This document shows positions 8,459 to 18,129 of a stretch of 64,000 nt of DNA, piece after piece. Each line of letters opens with the position of its first letter. Position 1 is the first letter of the stretch. The translations under genes and the position numbers were made by a program. The stretch lies in the NCBI GenBank assembly GCA_017439235.1, contig JAFSJN010000001.1, positions 1-64,000 of the forward strand, read 5' to 3'. This DNA is from Paludibacteraceae bacterium (GTDB taxonomy: Bacteria > Bacteroidota > Bacteroidia > Bacteroidales > Paludibacteraceae). The notes under the pieces were generated by a model. The model saw only the letters and a list, made by a program, of their open reading frames with translations, made no database searches and had not been told where the DNA came from.

Positions 8459-9912
8459 CATTGGTGTTCCTTCTTTCGTCTATGTATGTCGCTGCTGCCG
8501 CTCGTTTGACGGTGGTGGTTGTTGTAGACGGATTGAATGAACAAAACCTCACCCAGATGCGCGAATACTGGCCTGAGGGAGGTTTGCGTTTACTGAGCGA
8601 AGAGGCCTATCAGACCTCGGTGACCTTCCCTCATCTGGTATACGGAGGCGATGAGTGTACGGCTACGCTCCTGACCGGTGTTACGCCGGCCGAACATGGG
8701 ATTACGATGAACACCCGCTTTGTGCGTCAAGACCGTCGTATCCACGATGTTATGGAGGACACACGCGAGAAGGGCATCGGCACTTGGCAGCAATTGTCGC
8801 CACGCGCACTCACTACCGTCACCCTCAGCGATGCCTTACGCCTGCAATATGGCGATAAGGCTAAGATATACGCTATCGGCATCCATCCTACTACCACCCT
8901 GCTGCTGGCCGGACATAGTGCCAATGCCTGTTGCTGGATAGGTACAGCCAGTCCACGCGATACAGAGCTCAGATGGGTTACATCTTCTTTCTATAAAGAA
9001 GGACTGCCCTCACAAGCTGATGCCATGAATATCGATGGTCGTTTCGACACCTGGCTGGCACGTCAGTGGACACCACGTATGGACATAGCCCTCTATACCA
9101 AGCCTACGGAACGCGAAAGCAAGCACGCCTTCAACTACCTGAGCTCCAAATACATGCCCACAGTGCCGGTAGCCAACTCGATGGTTGTAGACCTGGCTTT
9201 ACAAATCCAGAAAGACCAACAACTCGGTACTGACCTCACTCCGGATATGCTCCTGCTGGAACTCACCACCGAGACCCCTCAGTCCTCTTCTGACCGTTTT
9301 CAAACGGCCGAGCAAGAAGACTTATACCTTTGGCTCAATCAAGACCTCGGATATCTCATCGAACAACTCACACGCCGCATCGGCCGACAATACTTGGATA
9401 TCTTAGTCATGGGACGTCCCTTACGCGGCATTAGTGACGACGAGATGGAACAGGCCGGATTGAGTGTACAGCGCTTCAATGTGGAACGTGCAGCGGCTTT
9501 ATGCTCCACCTACCTGATGGCACTATATGGCCATGAACGCTGGGTAGATGGCGGTTACGGACAGAGTATATACCTCAACCGCACTCTCATCGAACAAAAA
9601 CGCATGTCCATGGAGACTATGCAGCGGCAGGTAGCCAACTTCCTGATGGAATTGGAGGGCATACAGATGGCCTACCCGGCTCATGAAGCCGTCATCGACC
9701 GTAACCTGGCCCCTTCGCTCAACAAGAATACTACGGGCGATGTAGTCTTCACCCTTCAGAGCGGGTGGCGCTTGAGTTACAATGACAATGAATTATTAGA
9801 CCACGTCATCGACCCTACTCCTTCCGCTCCTATACTATATTGGTCGGGCAGCGGGAAAGCCTACCCGGGGGAGCCCATTGACGCTCTATCCATTCGTACC
9901 CTTTTGCAATAA
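8428..9912 (+). CDS. Alkaline-phosphatase-superfamily protein, exported
   Basis: 494 residues from the ATG at 8428, which gives a clean signal peptide (MHKTYLHIALTLVFLLSSMYVAAAA). The frame is open further upstream but would lack an export signal. VVVVDGLNEQNL and the nucleophile region ECTATLLTGVTPAEHGI match the PafA / type I phosphodiesterase group, where the Thr nucleophile lies in a T-x-x-x-T-G-x-x-P-x-x-H-G-I motif. The usual downstream metal ligands (D-x-x-x-H and G-D-H) are not obvious, so this may be a divergent or inactive member. A phosphatase or pyrophosphatase role in the periplasm is an inference. Confidence 0.7.
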   Translation: MHKTYLHIALTLVFLLSSMYVAAAARLTVVVVVDGLNEQNLTQMREYWPEGGLRLLSEEAYQTSVTFPHLVYGGDECTATLLTGVTPAEHGITMNTRFVRQDRRIHDVMEDTREKGIGTWQQLSPRALTTVTLSDALRLQYGDKAKIYAIGIHPTTTLLLAGHSANACCWIGTASPRDTELRWVTSSFYKEGLPSQADAMNIDGRFDTWLARQWTPRMDIALYTKPTERESKHAFNYLSSKYMPTVPVANSMVVDLALQIQKDQQLGTDLTPDMLLLELTTETPQSSSDRFQTAEQEDLYLWLNQDLGYLIEQLTRRIGRQYLDILVMGRPLRGISDDEMEQAGLSVQRFNVERAAALCSTYLMALYGHERWVDGGYGQSIYLNRTLIEQKRMSMETMQRQVANFLMELEGIQMAYPAHEAVIDRNLAPSLNKNTTGDVVFTLQSGWRLSYNDNELLDHVIDPTPSAPILYWSGSGKAYPGEPIDALSIRTLLQ

Positions 9913-9931
9913 CGATTAAAAATACGACAAT

Positions 9932-10348
9932 ATGATATTTTACGAAATCAAAGTTCATTACGAACGCCAAACCGGAGAAGATAATCCGGGCAAAGTAAAA
10001 GAGACTTATCTGGTCGAAGGACTCACCTGCGCCGATGTAGAGAATCGCCTCATGCAGGAAATAAAACCCCTCATCTTCGGTGATTGCGAAGTGCCCAGCT
10101 GCAAGAAAGTGCAGTTCTACGACCTTATCCCCAATGCCGAAGGCGATAAATGGTATAAGGCTCGTGTAGAACTCATCACCTTAGAAGACAACGGCAAAGA
10201 GACCCGTAAGGCCGTCTCCATACTCGTTGAGGCTCCTACTATGGCTCATGCCCTCAAAAACCTTACCCAACATATCAGCGGTTTGGATTGCGAAATTATC
10301 AGCCTCACTAAATCTCCCATATTGGAAGTTTATCGGGCTATTAACTGA
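9932..10348 (+). CDS. DUF4494 family protein
   Basis: A 138-residue cytoplasmic protein without signal or membrane segments. Its N-terminus MIFYEIKVHYERQTGEDNPGKVKETYLVEGLTCADVE (split here only by the reader's eye into a beta-strand pair and a helix) fits DUF4494, a small family confined to Bacteroidetes. Function unknown. The gene sits 19 nt after the phosphatase-like gene and 8 nt before the acyltransferase gene. Confidence 0.78.
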   Translation: MIFYEIKVHYERQTGEDNPGKVKETYLVEGLTCADVENRLMQEIKPLIFGDCEVPSCKKVQFYDLIPNAEGDKWYKARVELITLEDNGKETRKAVSILVEAPTMAHALKNLTQHISGLDCEIISLTKSPILEVYRAIN

Positions 10349-10356
10349 TTACTATT

Positions 10357-11157
10357 GTGCTACACGTCAACGTTCGAGAAGTATTAGAGCAGAAGGCCAA
10401 AGGACGCCACGTCCCTGACTTCGTAGTCCGCTACTTGGAGCGGATAGTTCATCAGGACGAGATGAACGAGTTTCTGCGTACGTATGGTGAAGAAACCGAC
10501 TACGATTTCTTGCGCGACTATATCCATGTCGGTCTCCAATGCGATGCTGAAATAAAGGGTATTGAAAATCTTCCCGCCACCTCCGATCCGGTGCTCTTTG
10601 TCAGCAACCATCCTTTAGGTGGACTCGATGGTATGATTATCGCCCTTATGCTGCACGACCATGGTCGCGATGCTAAGGTTATTGTCAACGATATCCTCAT
10701 GTATCTCACGCCTATCGCCAACCTCTTCGTGCCGGTCAATAAGGTCGGCAGTCAGAGTCGGCAGTACGCTGAGCGCATGCGTCAGATGTGGGAGAGCGGT
10801 ACCGATGTACTCAGTTTCCCTGCAGGAGCTTGCTCCCGCAAACAGAAAGGCGGCATACGCGACCTGGAATGGAAGAAGAGTTTTATTCGCAATGCGGTGC
10901 AATATCGCCGCAATATCGTTCCCTTACGTTTCGAGGGCGAGAACTCGCGCTTCTTCTACAACCTCGCGTGGTGGCGCAAACTATTGGGTATCAAACTCAA
11001 TATTGAAATGCTCTACTTAGCCGATGAGATGTATAAAGCCAAAGGCAAACATTTCATCGTACACGTTGGCAAACCTATACCTTACACTACTTTTGACAAC
11101 TCGCGCACTCCCCAAGAGTGGGCCGAATATGTAAAACAAATTACCTACAGCCTATGA
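10357..11157 (+). CDS. glsA: PlsC-type O-acyltransferase, GlsA-like (glycine lipid synthesis)
   Basis: 266 residues. The acyltransferase motif is NHPLGGLDG (H85 to D91) with five residues between His and Asp, one more than the classical H-x4-D. This is typical, as far as I recall, of the hemolysin-like lysophospholipid acyltransferases that O-acylate N-acyl amino acids. FPAGACSRK is the third motif (FPEG-like). The gene overlaps a GNAT-type acyltransferase by ATGA; such a pair matches GlsA/GlsB of Bacteroides thetaiotaomicron, which make N-acyl-3-acyloxy-acyl glycine (glycine lipids). The start is GTG at 10357; no closer ATG precedes the conserved region. The assignment to glycine rather than another amino acid is by analogy. 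Confidence 0.75.
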   Translation: MLHVNVREVLEQKAKGRHVPDFVVRYLERIVHQDEMNEFLRTYGEETDYDFLRDYIHVGLQCDAEIKGIENLPATSDPVLFVSNHPLGGLDGMIIALMLHDHGRDAKVIVNDILMYLTPIANLFVPVNKVGSQSRQYAERMRQMWESGTDVLSFPAGACSRKQKGGIRDLEWKKSFIRNAVQYRRNIVPLRFEGENSRFFYNLAWWRKLLGIKLNIEMLYLADEMYKAKGKHFIVHVGKPIPYTTFDNSRTPQEWAEYVKQITYSL

Positions 11158-12116
11158 AAGAGATTATTCCGGCAGTAGAACGCGACCTTATTAAGCAGGA
11201 ACTGACTAAAAAAGCCTTCCTGCGCCCTACTAACAAGGCCGACAACGAGATTTATGACGTTACGGCGCATGAGGCTCCTAATATCATGCGCGAGATAGCC
11301 CGTCTGCGCGAAATCAGTTATCGCGCCAGCGGCGGTAGTACAGGCGAAGAGATGGATATGGATGATATGGATATCATGGAACATCCGTACCACCAACTCA
11401 TTGTATGGGACCCCATCAACGAAGAGATTATCGGCGGTTATCGCTATTTATGCTGTAACGAGTGTACATTTACTGAGAACGGACAACCGTATATCACCTC
11501 GGCTCACTTGTTCCACTATACGGACTATTTTATCCGCAACTACCTGCCTCATACTATCGAACTCGGACGCGCCTTTGTCCAACCCATGTACCAAAATAGG
11601 GATATGGGTGTCAAAGCCCTCTTTGCGTTGGATAATATATGGGACGGTATAGGTGCCGTATTGTATAACCATCCTGACGTTCACTATCTGATCGGTAAAG
11701 TGACGATGTATCCATCTTACGATGCTGTGTCCCGCGACCTCATCTATGCCTACCTGCGCCGCTATCATATGGACCGCAAGGGACTCTTTGCACCCTATCA
11801 TCCGGTAGAGATATCGTGCGAGGCACAAGAATTAGCGGATGACCTGTTTATGGGTGAAGATCCCACCCTCAATTACCAGATCCTCCAGCGTGCCATCCGT
11901 GCCCGCGGAACGGTTATCCCGCCCATGTTTTCGGCCTACCTGAATGTGACCGGCACCCTCGAGAGTTTTGGTAATGCCATTAACGATGAGTTATCCGATG
12001 TATTCGAGACCGGTATATTGGTTAAAGTAGACGATATCAACGAAGATAAATACGACCGCTATATCGGTGTCTATCTGGAATACTTGAAGAATCTGCTCAA
12101 CAACCGTAAGAGATGA
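11154..12116 (+). CDS. glsB: GNAT-type N-acyltransferase, GlsB-like (glycine lipid synthesis)
   Basis: 320 residues from the ATG at 11154, which overlaps the stop of the preceding gene. The segment LREISYRASGGSTGEEMD and IIGGYRYLCCNECTF are the hallmarks of the OlsB/hemolysin-like acyl-ACP N-acyltransferases, and HTIELGRAFVQPMYQ is the conserved E-L-x-R-x-x-V motif. In Bacteroides the homologous enzyme N-acylates glycine with a 3-hydroxy fatty acid, after which GlsA adds the second acyl group. Both genes lie in the nusB-rlmH operon, so the lipid is probably made constitutively. Confidence 0.8.
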   Translation: MKEIIPAVERDLIKQELTKKAFLRPTNKADNEIYDVTAHEAPNIMREIARLREISYRASGGSTGEEMDMDDMDIMEHPYHQLIVWDPINEEIIGGYRYLCCNECTFTENGQPYITSAHLFHYTDYFIRNYLPHTIELGRAFVQPMYQNRDMGVKALFALDNIWDGIGAVLYNHPDVHYLIGKVTMYPSYDAVSRDLIYAYLRRYHMDRKGLFAPYHPVEISCEAQELADDLFMGEDPTLNYQILQRAIRARGTVIPPMFSAYLNVTGTLESFGNAINDELSDVFETGILVKVDDINEDKYDRYIGVYLEYLKNLLNNRKR

Positions 12117-12757
12117 CGGAACAAACGCCACATATCGCTCCTATTCGTCATGCACTCCCCCAAGGAGTAACTCTGGTATGCGTCAGTAAGTTTCATCCCG
12201 AGTCGGCCATTATGACGGCCTACGAAGCCGGCGAGCGCGACTTCGGCGAGAGCCATGTGCAGGAATTGGTTCGTAAGTATGAAGCCCTGCCCAAAGATAT
12301 CCGATGGCATATGATCGGGCATCTGCAAACTAATAAAGTGCGCGCTATCGTCCCCTTCGTACATCTTATCCAGAGTGTGGATAGCCTGCACCTGCTTCAG
12401 ACCATCAATGCCGAAGCGGCCCGTATTCATCGGATAATAGATGTCCTGCTGGAGGTACATGTAGCCCGCGAGACTACTAAGACGGGCCTCACACCCGAGG
12501 AAGCGGAGCAGATAATATCCCAATCCGGTGACTTTCCTTTTGTCCGCATCCGCGGGCTGATGGGGATGGCTACCCTCACCGATGATCAGTCTGAGATTCA
12601 ACGTTGCTTTACCCTACTCCATTCTCTTTTCCTCCGTCACCGTTCCGACCTCTTTGATACCCTGTCCATGGGTATGAGTGACGATTGGCCTTTGGCCGTA
12701 GCGGAAGGCAGTACGATGATACGCATCGGCAGTGCTATTTTCGGTAGTAGGAACTAA
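12113..12757 (+). CDS. YggS-family PLP homeostasis protein
   Basis: A 214-residue alanine-racemase-fold protein. The PLP lysine is K26 in LVCVSKFHP. FGESHVQEL, WHMIGHLQTNK and LSMGMSDDW are the family signature segments. YggS/PLPBP proteins bind pyridoxal phosphate and balance B6 vitamers and amino-acid pools without a known catalytic reaction. The gene overlaps glsB by ATGA and lies 12 nt before rlmH. Confidence 0.93.
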   Translation: MTEQTPHIAPIRHALPQGVTLVCVSKFHPESAIMTAYEAGERDFGESHVQELVRKYEALPKDIRWHMIGHLQTNKVRAIVPFVHLIQSVDSLHLLQTINAEAARIHRIIDVLLEVHVARETTKTGLTPEEAEQIISQSGDFPFVRIRGLMGMATLTDDQSEIQRCFTLLHSLFLRHRSDLFDTLSMGMSDDWPLAVAEGSTMIRIGSAIFGSRN

Positions 12758-12769
12758 TACATCGCCCCT

Positions 12770-13240
12770 ATGAAGATTACCCTGCTCGTTGTCGGCAAGA
12801 CCACTGACGCTCATCTGGAAGCCCTTCTGCAAGAATATACGCAGCGCTTAACCCATTATGTCTCGTTTGCGTGGAAAGTCATTCCCGAATTACGTAATGC
12901 TTCCTCCCTCAGTCTGACCGAACAGAAGCAACAGGAGGGACAACTCATCCTGCGTGCCGTACCGGAGTCGGCGGAGATGATTCTGCTGGACGAACATGGT
13001 AAGGAGATGCGCAGCATCGATTTTGCAACGTATATACAGAAGAAAATGGCCGCCTCACGCGATATTTTCTTCGTCGTGGGCGGACCATTCGGTTTTAGCG
13101 AAACCGTCTATGAGCGCGCTAACGGGATGGTGAGTATCAGTCAGATGACCTTCTCTCACCAAATGATTAGGCTCTTATTTACAGAACAACTCTACAGGGC
13201 ACTGACAATACTCAGGGGCGAAAAATACCACCACGAGTAA
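12770..13240 (+). CDS. rlmH: 23S rRNA (pseudouridine1915-N3)-methyltransferase RlmH
   Basis: 156 residues, the normal length of this SPOUT-class enzyme. The SAM-binding knot is marked by VVGGPFGFS (GGPFGF at 104-109), and the C-terminus EQLYRALTILRGEKYHHE is the conserved tail. It methylates m3-pseudouridine 1915 in helix 69 of 23S rRNA. It is the last gene of the forward operon. Its final 66 nt, which encode the conserved tail, are also the antisense of the end of the reverse gene at 13175-14818. No terminator is visible, so read-through or collision is possible here. Confidence 0.96.
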   Translation: MKITLLVVGKTTDAHLEALLQEYTQRLTHYVSFAWKVIPELRNASSLSLTEQKQQEGQLILRAVPESAEMILLDEHGKEMRSIDFATYIQKKMAASRDIFFVVGGPFGFSETVYERANGMVSISQMTFSHQMIRLLFTEQLYRALTILRGEKYHHE

Positions 13241-14818
13241 GGCCGCTATAGCTACTACGATAACCGTCAGCGCAATAGCCCATTTAGCCCCGAGGCTCAG
13301 TCCTTTCTTGGGCAATTTGAGCAGCGGGAAGGATACTTGTTCCGTCAGCGTTGCGCCAAATGGGATATTCACCTTCGAATCAGCATTCACTGCCCATCCG
13401 TTGGCATTCAATATTGGAGCCAGATTGCGGCGACGCAACTTGATAGCCGCCAATATCATAGCCGGACCGGAGATAATCAGCAATATAGCTGCTATTACCA
13501 ATATATCCTGCCACCAGGTCAGCGTGCGGAATCCGCCGGCTACTGATACCAATGCGGAACCTATCATGCCTAAGGCCATGCCAATAGCGGCAAATATACC
13601 GGCAAACTTAGCTATATCGAACGCTTGTTTCTTCTCCGCAGCCGCAGCATCTATCGGCTTATTAGCCGCCTCTTCTGCTTTAGCCGTCATATCCGAGAAC
13701 GCCTTGGAGTCTTTTTCCGCTGCGCGTTTGTTAATCATATCCTCCACCCATTGTGCCATCCTGCGATACGGGCTCCAGAAAGCTTGACGGATAGATATCG
13801 GGTTGTCGATAATCTTATATACCGTAGCATCCCAGTCGTTGCCTTGACGGTCATAGAACAGCGCATTCTTACCTACCGTCACGTTCTTCACCTCACCCAA
13901 TGTCAGGGCGGCTACTATCTTCATCGTCTTGCCCAACTTCTTGCTGGTGCAGTCGCAATAGACTAAGAACATTCCGCTGGCAGGAGCCTGTGCTTCCTGC
14001 TTAGCCATATCGTTGGCGCGGATACACAACTGACATGCACGCTGGTCGATGACCAATGTACCGGCTTGGAAGATAGCCTTGGTGTCGCGGTTGTAGAAAT
14101 CCTCTAAGGTTACATAGTTGCGGAGCAGTAATACGAAGTCGCGACTGAGCAGCAACAACTTACGCAGCGGTTGGTATACACCTTTCGCGGCAGCTAAGGC
14201 CGCATTATTAGCCTCGGTAGCCGCAGCCGCAGCTGCTTCCCAATCGGCGATAGCCTTACCCATGGCGACAAAGTCCTTCTCCTTCATCGGAGGCATCTTA
14301 TCCTCTTCCGTCAGGGTCTCTAATCCCAACTTAGCCAATTTTGCCTTTTGGAAATAGGCTGCATAGGCCTCTTGGCACGCCTTATAAGCTGCAATCACAT
14401 CGGCTGCATACGGAGCTTCCGGCACCGGCTGCTCGTCTATCGTCACCGCGGCTACTACAGCATCTACGGCCTCTAAACTTATCTTTTCTGCATCTATACC
14501 TTTGGCTACAGCGGCTATCTCTTCGTCAGCTATATTGCTGATGGCCTGTTCGGCCGAACCAAGGAACAGGGTGTCGGTATCTTTCAATACCTGGCTGAGC
14601 CAATCGGCAGCCTGCTTTACTTCGTTGACGTGCAGTTGTCCGTCGCCGTCAGCATCCATCATTTGCAGACTCTCGTCAGCTATCTCCAATCCGGATGTCG
14701 GGCACGAGAGTACGGTCCACATCTTATCGTCTAACTCATTCAGATGGCGTATATCTTCGCCGTTCTGAATCTTCACACGTGTAGCACCTCCTACCGAGGT
14801 AAAAGAGAATTTATACAT
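13175..14818 (-). CDS. EF-hand protein with three C-terminal membrane helices, unknown function
   Basis: 547 residues with no signal peptide. A canonical EF-hand loop is visible at 55-66 (DADGDGQLHVNE, with acidic residues at 1, 3, 5 and 12), so calcium binding is likely; no second EF-hand is apparent. Residues 80-230 are Ala/Glu-rich and helical, the middle (about 230-380) is mixed, and three membrane helices follow at about 405-428, 435-459 and 511-534. The last helix ends with FFAPEYCQCPVELFCK, which lies opposite the end of rlmH. It is the last gene of the five-gene reverse operon, 8 nt behind a T9SS-type protein gene. I do not recognise the family. An inner-membrane regulator or scaffold for the surface proteins is only a guess. 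Confidence 0.7.
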   Translation of the reverse strand: MYKFSFTSVGGATRVKIQNGEDIRHLNELDDKMWTVLSCPTSGLEIADESLQMMDADGDGQLHVNEVKQAADWLSQVLKDTDTLFLGSAEQAISNIADEEIAAVAKGIDAEKISLEAVDAVVAAVTIDEQPVPEAPYAADVIAAYKACQEAYAAYFQKAKLAKLGLETLTEEDKMPPMKEKDFVAMGKAIADWEAAAAAATEANNAALAAAKGVYQPLRKLLLLSRDFVLLLRNYVTLEDFYNRDTKAIFQAGTLVIDQRACQLCIRANDMAKQEAQAPASGMFLVYCDCTSKKLGKTMKIVAALTLGEVKNVTVGKNALFYDRQGNDWDATVYKIIDNPISIRQAFWSPYRRMAQWVEDMINKRAAEKDSKAFSDMTAKAEEAANKPIDAAAAEKKQAFDIAKFAGIFAAIGMALGMIGSALVSVAGGFRTLTWWQDILVIAAILLIISGPAMILAAIKLRRRNLAPILNANGWAVNADSKVNIPFGATLTEQVSFPLLKLPKKGLSLGAKWAIALTVIVVAIAALLVVVFFAPEYCQCPVELFCK

Positions 14819-14826
14819 GGTATCAA

Positions 14827-17800
14827 TTATTGAATAATCATTCGTTGTACACGCTTGCCGCTCTCGGTATGAAGGATAAGTACATACATACCGCTGATCT
14901 GGGGCGTAGTTATCGGCGAGTTGTCGTAATGCTCGCTGTATACTGTATTACCCAATGTCGTTACCCAGTCGGCCCTACCTTTCCCGTTCATACGCATCGG
15001 CGCATTCTTCGGTGCCAGGGTCGGCAGGTCTTCGTCTTTGGTCAACAGCACAGGCACAAGACTGCATGACAGTAGGGCTACACCATCCGAAGCACGCGTC
15101 AGCAATACCTGATATTCGGCCGTTACATCCAGCGGTTGATACAAATACGAACCGGTCTCGCCTTCCAACTTTACGCCATTCTTGAACCATTGGTATTCCG
15201 AGAACTCATAACCGCCGTTATAAGCACTGTTACGTACTGCCAACACATCGTTCCAGCGTTGTGCCATTACCGTATTGGCATAGCGTACCGTCAGCGTGAA
15301 CGGAATAGTCAGATTCCACTTGGGTATCGAATCATCCAATGTCAGCGATCCTCGATATACATTGGGATAAGGTGTTGGATTAAGGGGCACGTCTAAGGTG
15401 TATTGTCCTTTCTTCTGCACCTCCGGATACCGCAGTACCGACGGTAATGAGGGATCATCAAAACCATACGAATAGCGCAGACTGCGTCCGCGAGTAATGT
15501 TATATACTAATTGCAGGATAGAGTCGCCGTCGCATAATATATAATTGGTATCGGGCATGTGCGCACGCACGGATTCATATACCTCCAGATTCAGTATCCA
15601 CGTTGTATCGCAATTAGTAGCCGAAATAGGTATCGTATCTACACCCGTTGCATTGTACGAACGACCGTGGTACTCAAAGGGCAGATAATCCGGTAGCACC
15701 AACGTATCATGCGTTATACGTACCGGCTCCGTCAGGAGCAAGTAGATAATACTATCGCATGACGTTGCCTCGTTGAATAGCACTACCGAATCCAATCCGT
15801 AATCATAATATGTCGTATCCGGTTTCTCCGGCCATACATAGCCTTGCTTCTTAACATCGTCGCACAAAGCCATCTGTATCGTATCACGCACCTCTGACAG
15901 GCTATCCAGATGTAGGGTATAATAGATGGTCGAATCGCATATACCGCACGATGTCGTCAAGCTGATAGTCCATGTTCCACCTTTACTGGGGAAATCGAAC
16001 GTTGGAGCCACCTCATCGGACCATCCGCCAGCCAAACCGTCTACATTCCATTCATAGCGGTCAATGCTATAAACGCGGCTAGGCATCGTGTCGCCCGTTA
16101 CGTGGTCTATCTCTTGTACCCAGGAATCCGAAGCATCCAAATGTACGGTATATTTTCCTTTCGTACAGTTCTTTTGGATATTCATCTTCATCTTAGCTAT
16201 CGGGTTGGTTGCTAAGGTAGAAGCGTATAGCGAGAAGAAGCAACTGCTGTCTTGTACGAACATACAATCCACCACATATACGCTGTCGTCTCTCAATCCG
16301 GCCTCATAGGTTTGCTCGTGGCCCAATACATATTGTTCCGGCAGCGAGCCATCAGGCAAACGATACCGCTCATTGTACTTATATGCCCAACGATAGACGA
16401 ATCCGTCCGGAGCCTCAAATATCGGATTTATCTCGCCGCACTTCATTCCTTTCAAATTACCATCCGAGCAACCGAGGGTGAAGTACGCATAACCGTAGTG
16501 GGCGTTATAAATACAGTCATATGTAGCCAAACGCACCGTCAGTTTCTTTCCTTGATAGGCCGGGTTCTTAAGGTTCACACCTACCGTAGTCCAGTCTTTC
16601 CATACTACAGGCGTATTACCACCTCCGGCTACTGATCCAGGCGGCACGAGATGCCATCCTTGTTCGGCGGCACCGGGTAGCAACACACCGGCATTCTTAT
16701 CATAGGCATCATTGGCGTTGAAGTCGGCCTTTCCACACTCGCCGATAGAAGAGTTTCCAATAAGGATATCCAGCGTGAAGCGCGAGTTTTCATAAGGCTC
16801 ATGCCTCGGTGCTTCAATGATTGGTAGATACTTAAGCAGCAGCACCGGATAGTTGATGGTATCTACCTCAAAGGAGAACTCAATCTGCTCTGCTCCTTCG
16901 CCGTCTTCATGTTCCCAGTTGCCCAAACGAACGGATGCTAACTCACCATCCGGAATCGTTGTTGCCACACCACCCGTTCGCGGATCCCGTTCTCTTCGGT
17001 CGAAGTGAATAGTATGTCGACTATTGGACTTCGTAGGTCCATTATCCACAGCAGGTACCTTCATAAAATCTTTGAATGTACCTGTATTAGTCGGTTGAGT
17101 TCTAGCTACATAGCACTTAGCATTCTCTAAGTTGAGGTAATCCACACACATCTGATCGGGATAGTATACCAACTTCGATATACTGGTCTTCAGGCTATAC
17201 AAATCTTCCGCACATTTGGAGCGAACCACAAAGTCCGTCTGTCCGATAGGTAGATTGGCAAACGAGGTTGTAGTTCCCCGTACAATCTTCGGACCATACC
17301 AGGTCTTCTCTTCGTACGAATAGGCACTCACCTCGTACTCTGCCGTTGAGCCGGTCCATGTCAAAATAGACGTCGTGCCTTGGATAGTCTGTTCCAAATC
17401 GGTCGGCTCATCGCACGGACGGGTGTCCATAATGACAATATTATCAATCATACCACCGGGCTCTTGTACCTGCTGACTTCCATTCGCCCATAGGAAAGCA
17501 AGATAGTGAGGCGTACCGTCACAATTCTCATTGGGAATCTTGACAATACACTGCTTCCATGTCTGTGTTCCGCCTACATAATCAATTTTGGCTTTCGGTT
17601 GCAAGGGAAGAAGATAGTTTTCATACACCACAGGAATAGTTCCGCTGGAGGTAGCATTCGACATTACTTTGGTAGAGTCACCGGTTTCCGGATCAATCAT
17701 CGGAATCCAGAAAACATATATACCGTCAAATTCACTGGCTACATTACCCATACCGCAGTAGTCGAAACATAACGTATAATCATCATCGGTAGTTGCCAAA

Positions 17801-18117
17801 TGATCCAAAGCTATCGTATCGTAGGCAAAAACCAGACATCCGTTATTGGAATAATGGGCATTCTGACCGTTATCGTCCGAAATAAACAAACCGTAACTGC
17901 CACCTTTACCGTTATTACCCGGAGCACCGATATACCATTTGTTGGTCAATAACTCGTATTGTTTCGGGTTGGCTACAGGATTCAGTATCCAGCGTTCCCT
18001 ATCGGTCACCGACTCAAAATCGCAGGAGTAGTTATTGACTGCCTGCAACGGAGCAGCTAATAGCAGAGCCGCCCACAGAGCTATGTAATTCAACTTCTTC
18101 ATATTCATCGTATTCAT
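14827..18117 (-). CDS. Large exported protein with T9SS-type C-terminal sorting domain (paralogue B)
   Basis: 1,096 residues with a signal peptide (about 6-27, ending PLQA). The N-terminal domain (about 30-230) is a jelly-roll of the MAM / choice-of-anchor-J type, followed by an FN3-like stretch (about 240-320), a second jelly-roll with VWKDWTTVGVNL and HYGYAYFTLGC, a PKD-like segment ending in FDFPSKGGTWTISLTTSCG, Ig-like repeats, and a tail ISGMYVLILHTESGKRVQRMIIQ that matches the type A sorting domain of the T9SS. It should be exported through the outer membrane and anchored there. It is a clear paralogue of the gene upstream. The start could also be the ATG at 18102 (MKKLNY). Function beyond surface display is unknown. 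Confidence 0.8.
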   Translation of the reverse strand: MNTMNMKKLNYIALWAALLLAAPLQAVNNYSCDFESVTDRERWILNPVANPKQYELLTNKWYIGAPGNNGKGGSYGLFISDDNGQNAHYSNNGCLVFAYDTIALDHLATTDDDYTLCFDYCGMGNVASEFDGIYVFWIPMIDPETGDSTKVMSNATSSGTIPVVYENYLLPLQPKAKIDYVGGTQTWKQCIVKIPNENCDGTPHYLAFLWANGSQQVQEPGGMIDNIVIMDTRPCDEPTDLEQTIQGTTSILTWTGSTAEYEVSAYSYEEKTWYGPKIVRGTTTSFANLPIGQTDFVVRSKCAEDLYSLKTSISKLVYYPDQMCVDYLNLENAKCYVARTQPTNTGTFKDFMKVPAVDNGPTKSNSRHTIHFDRRERDPRTGGVATTIPDGELASVRLGNWEHEDGEGAEQIEFSFEVDTINYPVLLLKYLPIIEAPRHEPYENSRFTLDILIGNSSIGECGKADFNANDAYDKNAGVLLPGAAEQGWHLVPPGSVAGGGNTPVVWKDWTTVGVNLKNPAYQGKKLTVRLATYDCIYNAHYGYAYFTLGCSDGNLKGMKCGEINPIFEAPDGFVYRWAYKYNERYRLPDGSLPEQYVLGHEQTYEAGLRDDSVYVVDCMFVQDSSCFFSLYASTLATNPIAKMKMNIQKNCTKGKYTVHLDASDSWVQEIDHVTGDTMPSRVYSIDRYEWNVDGLAGGWSDEVAPTFDFPSKGGTWTISLTTSCGICDSTIYYTLHLDSLSEVRDTIQMALCDDVKKQGYVWPEKPDTTYYDYGLDSVVLFNEATSCDSIIYLLLTEPVRITHDTLVLPDYLPFEYHGRSYNATGVDTIPISATNCDTTWILNLEVYESVRAHMPDTNYILCDGDSILQLVYNITRGRSLRYSYGFDDPSLPSVLRYPEVQKKGQYTLDVPLNPTPYPNVYRGSLTLDDSIPKWNLTIPFTLTVRYANTVMAQRWNDVLAVRNSAYNGGYEFSEYQWFKNGVKLEGETGSYLYQPLDVTAEYQVLLTRASDGVALLSCSLVPVLLTKDEDLPTLAPKNAPMRMNGKGRADWVTTLGNTVYSEHYDNSPITTPQISGMYVLILHTESGKRVQRMIIQ

Positions 18118-18129
18118 AGTGTTGTCTGT

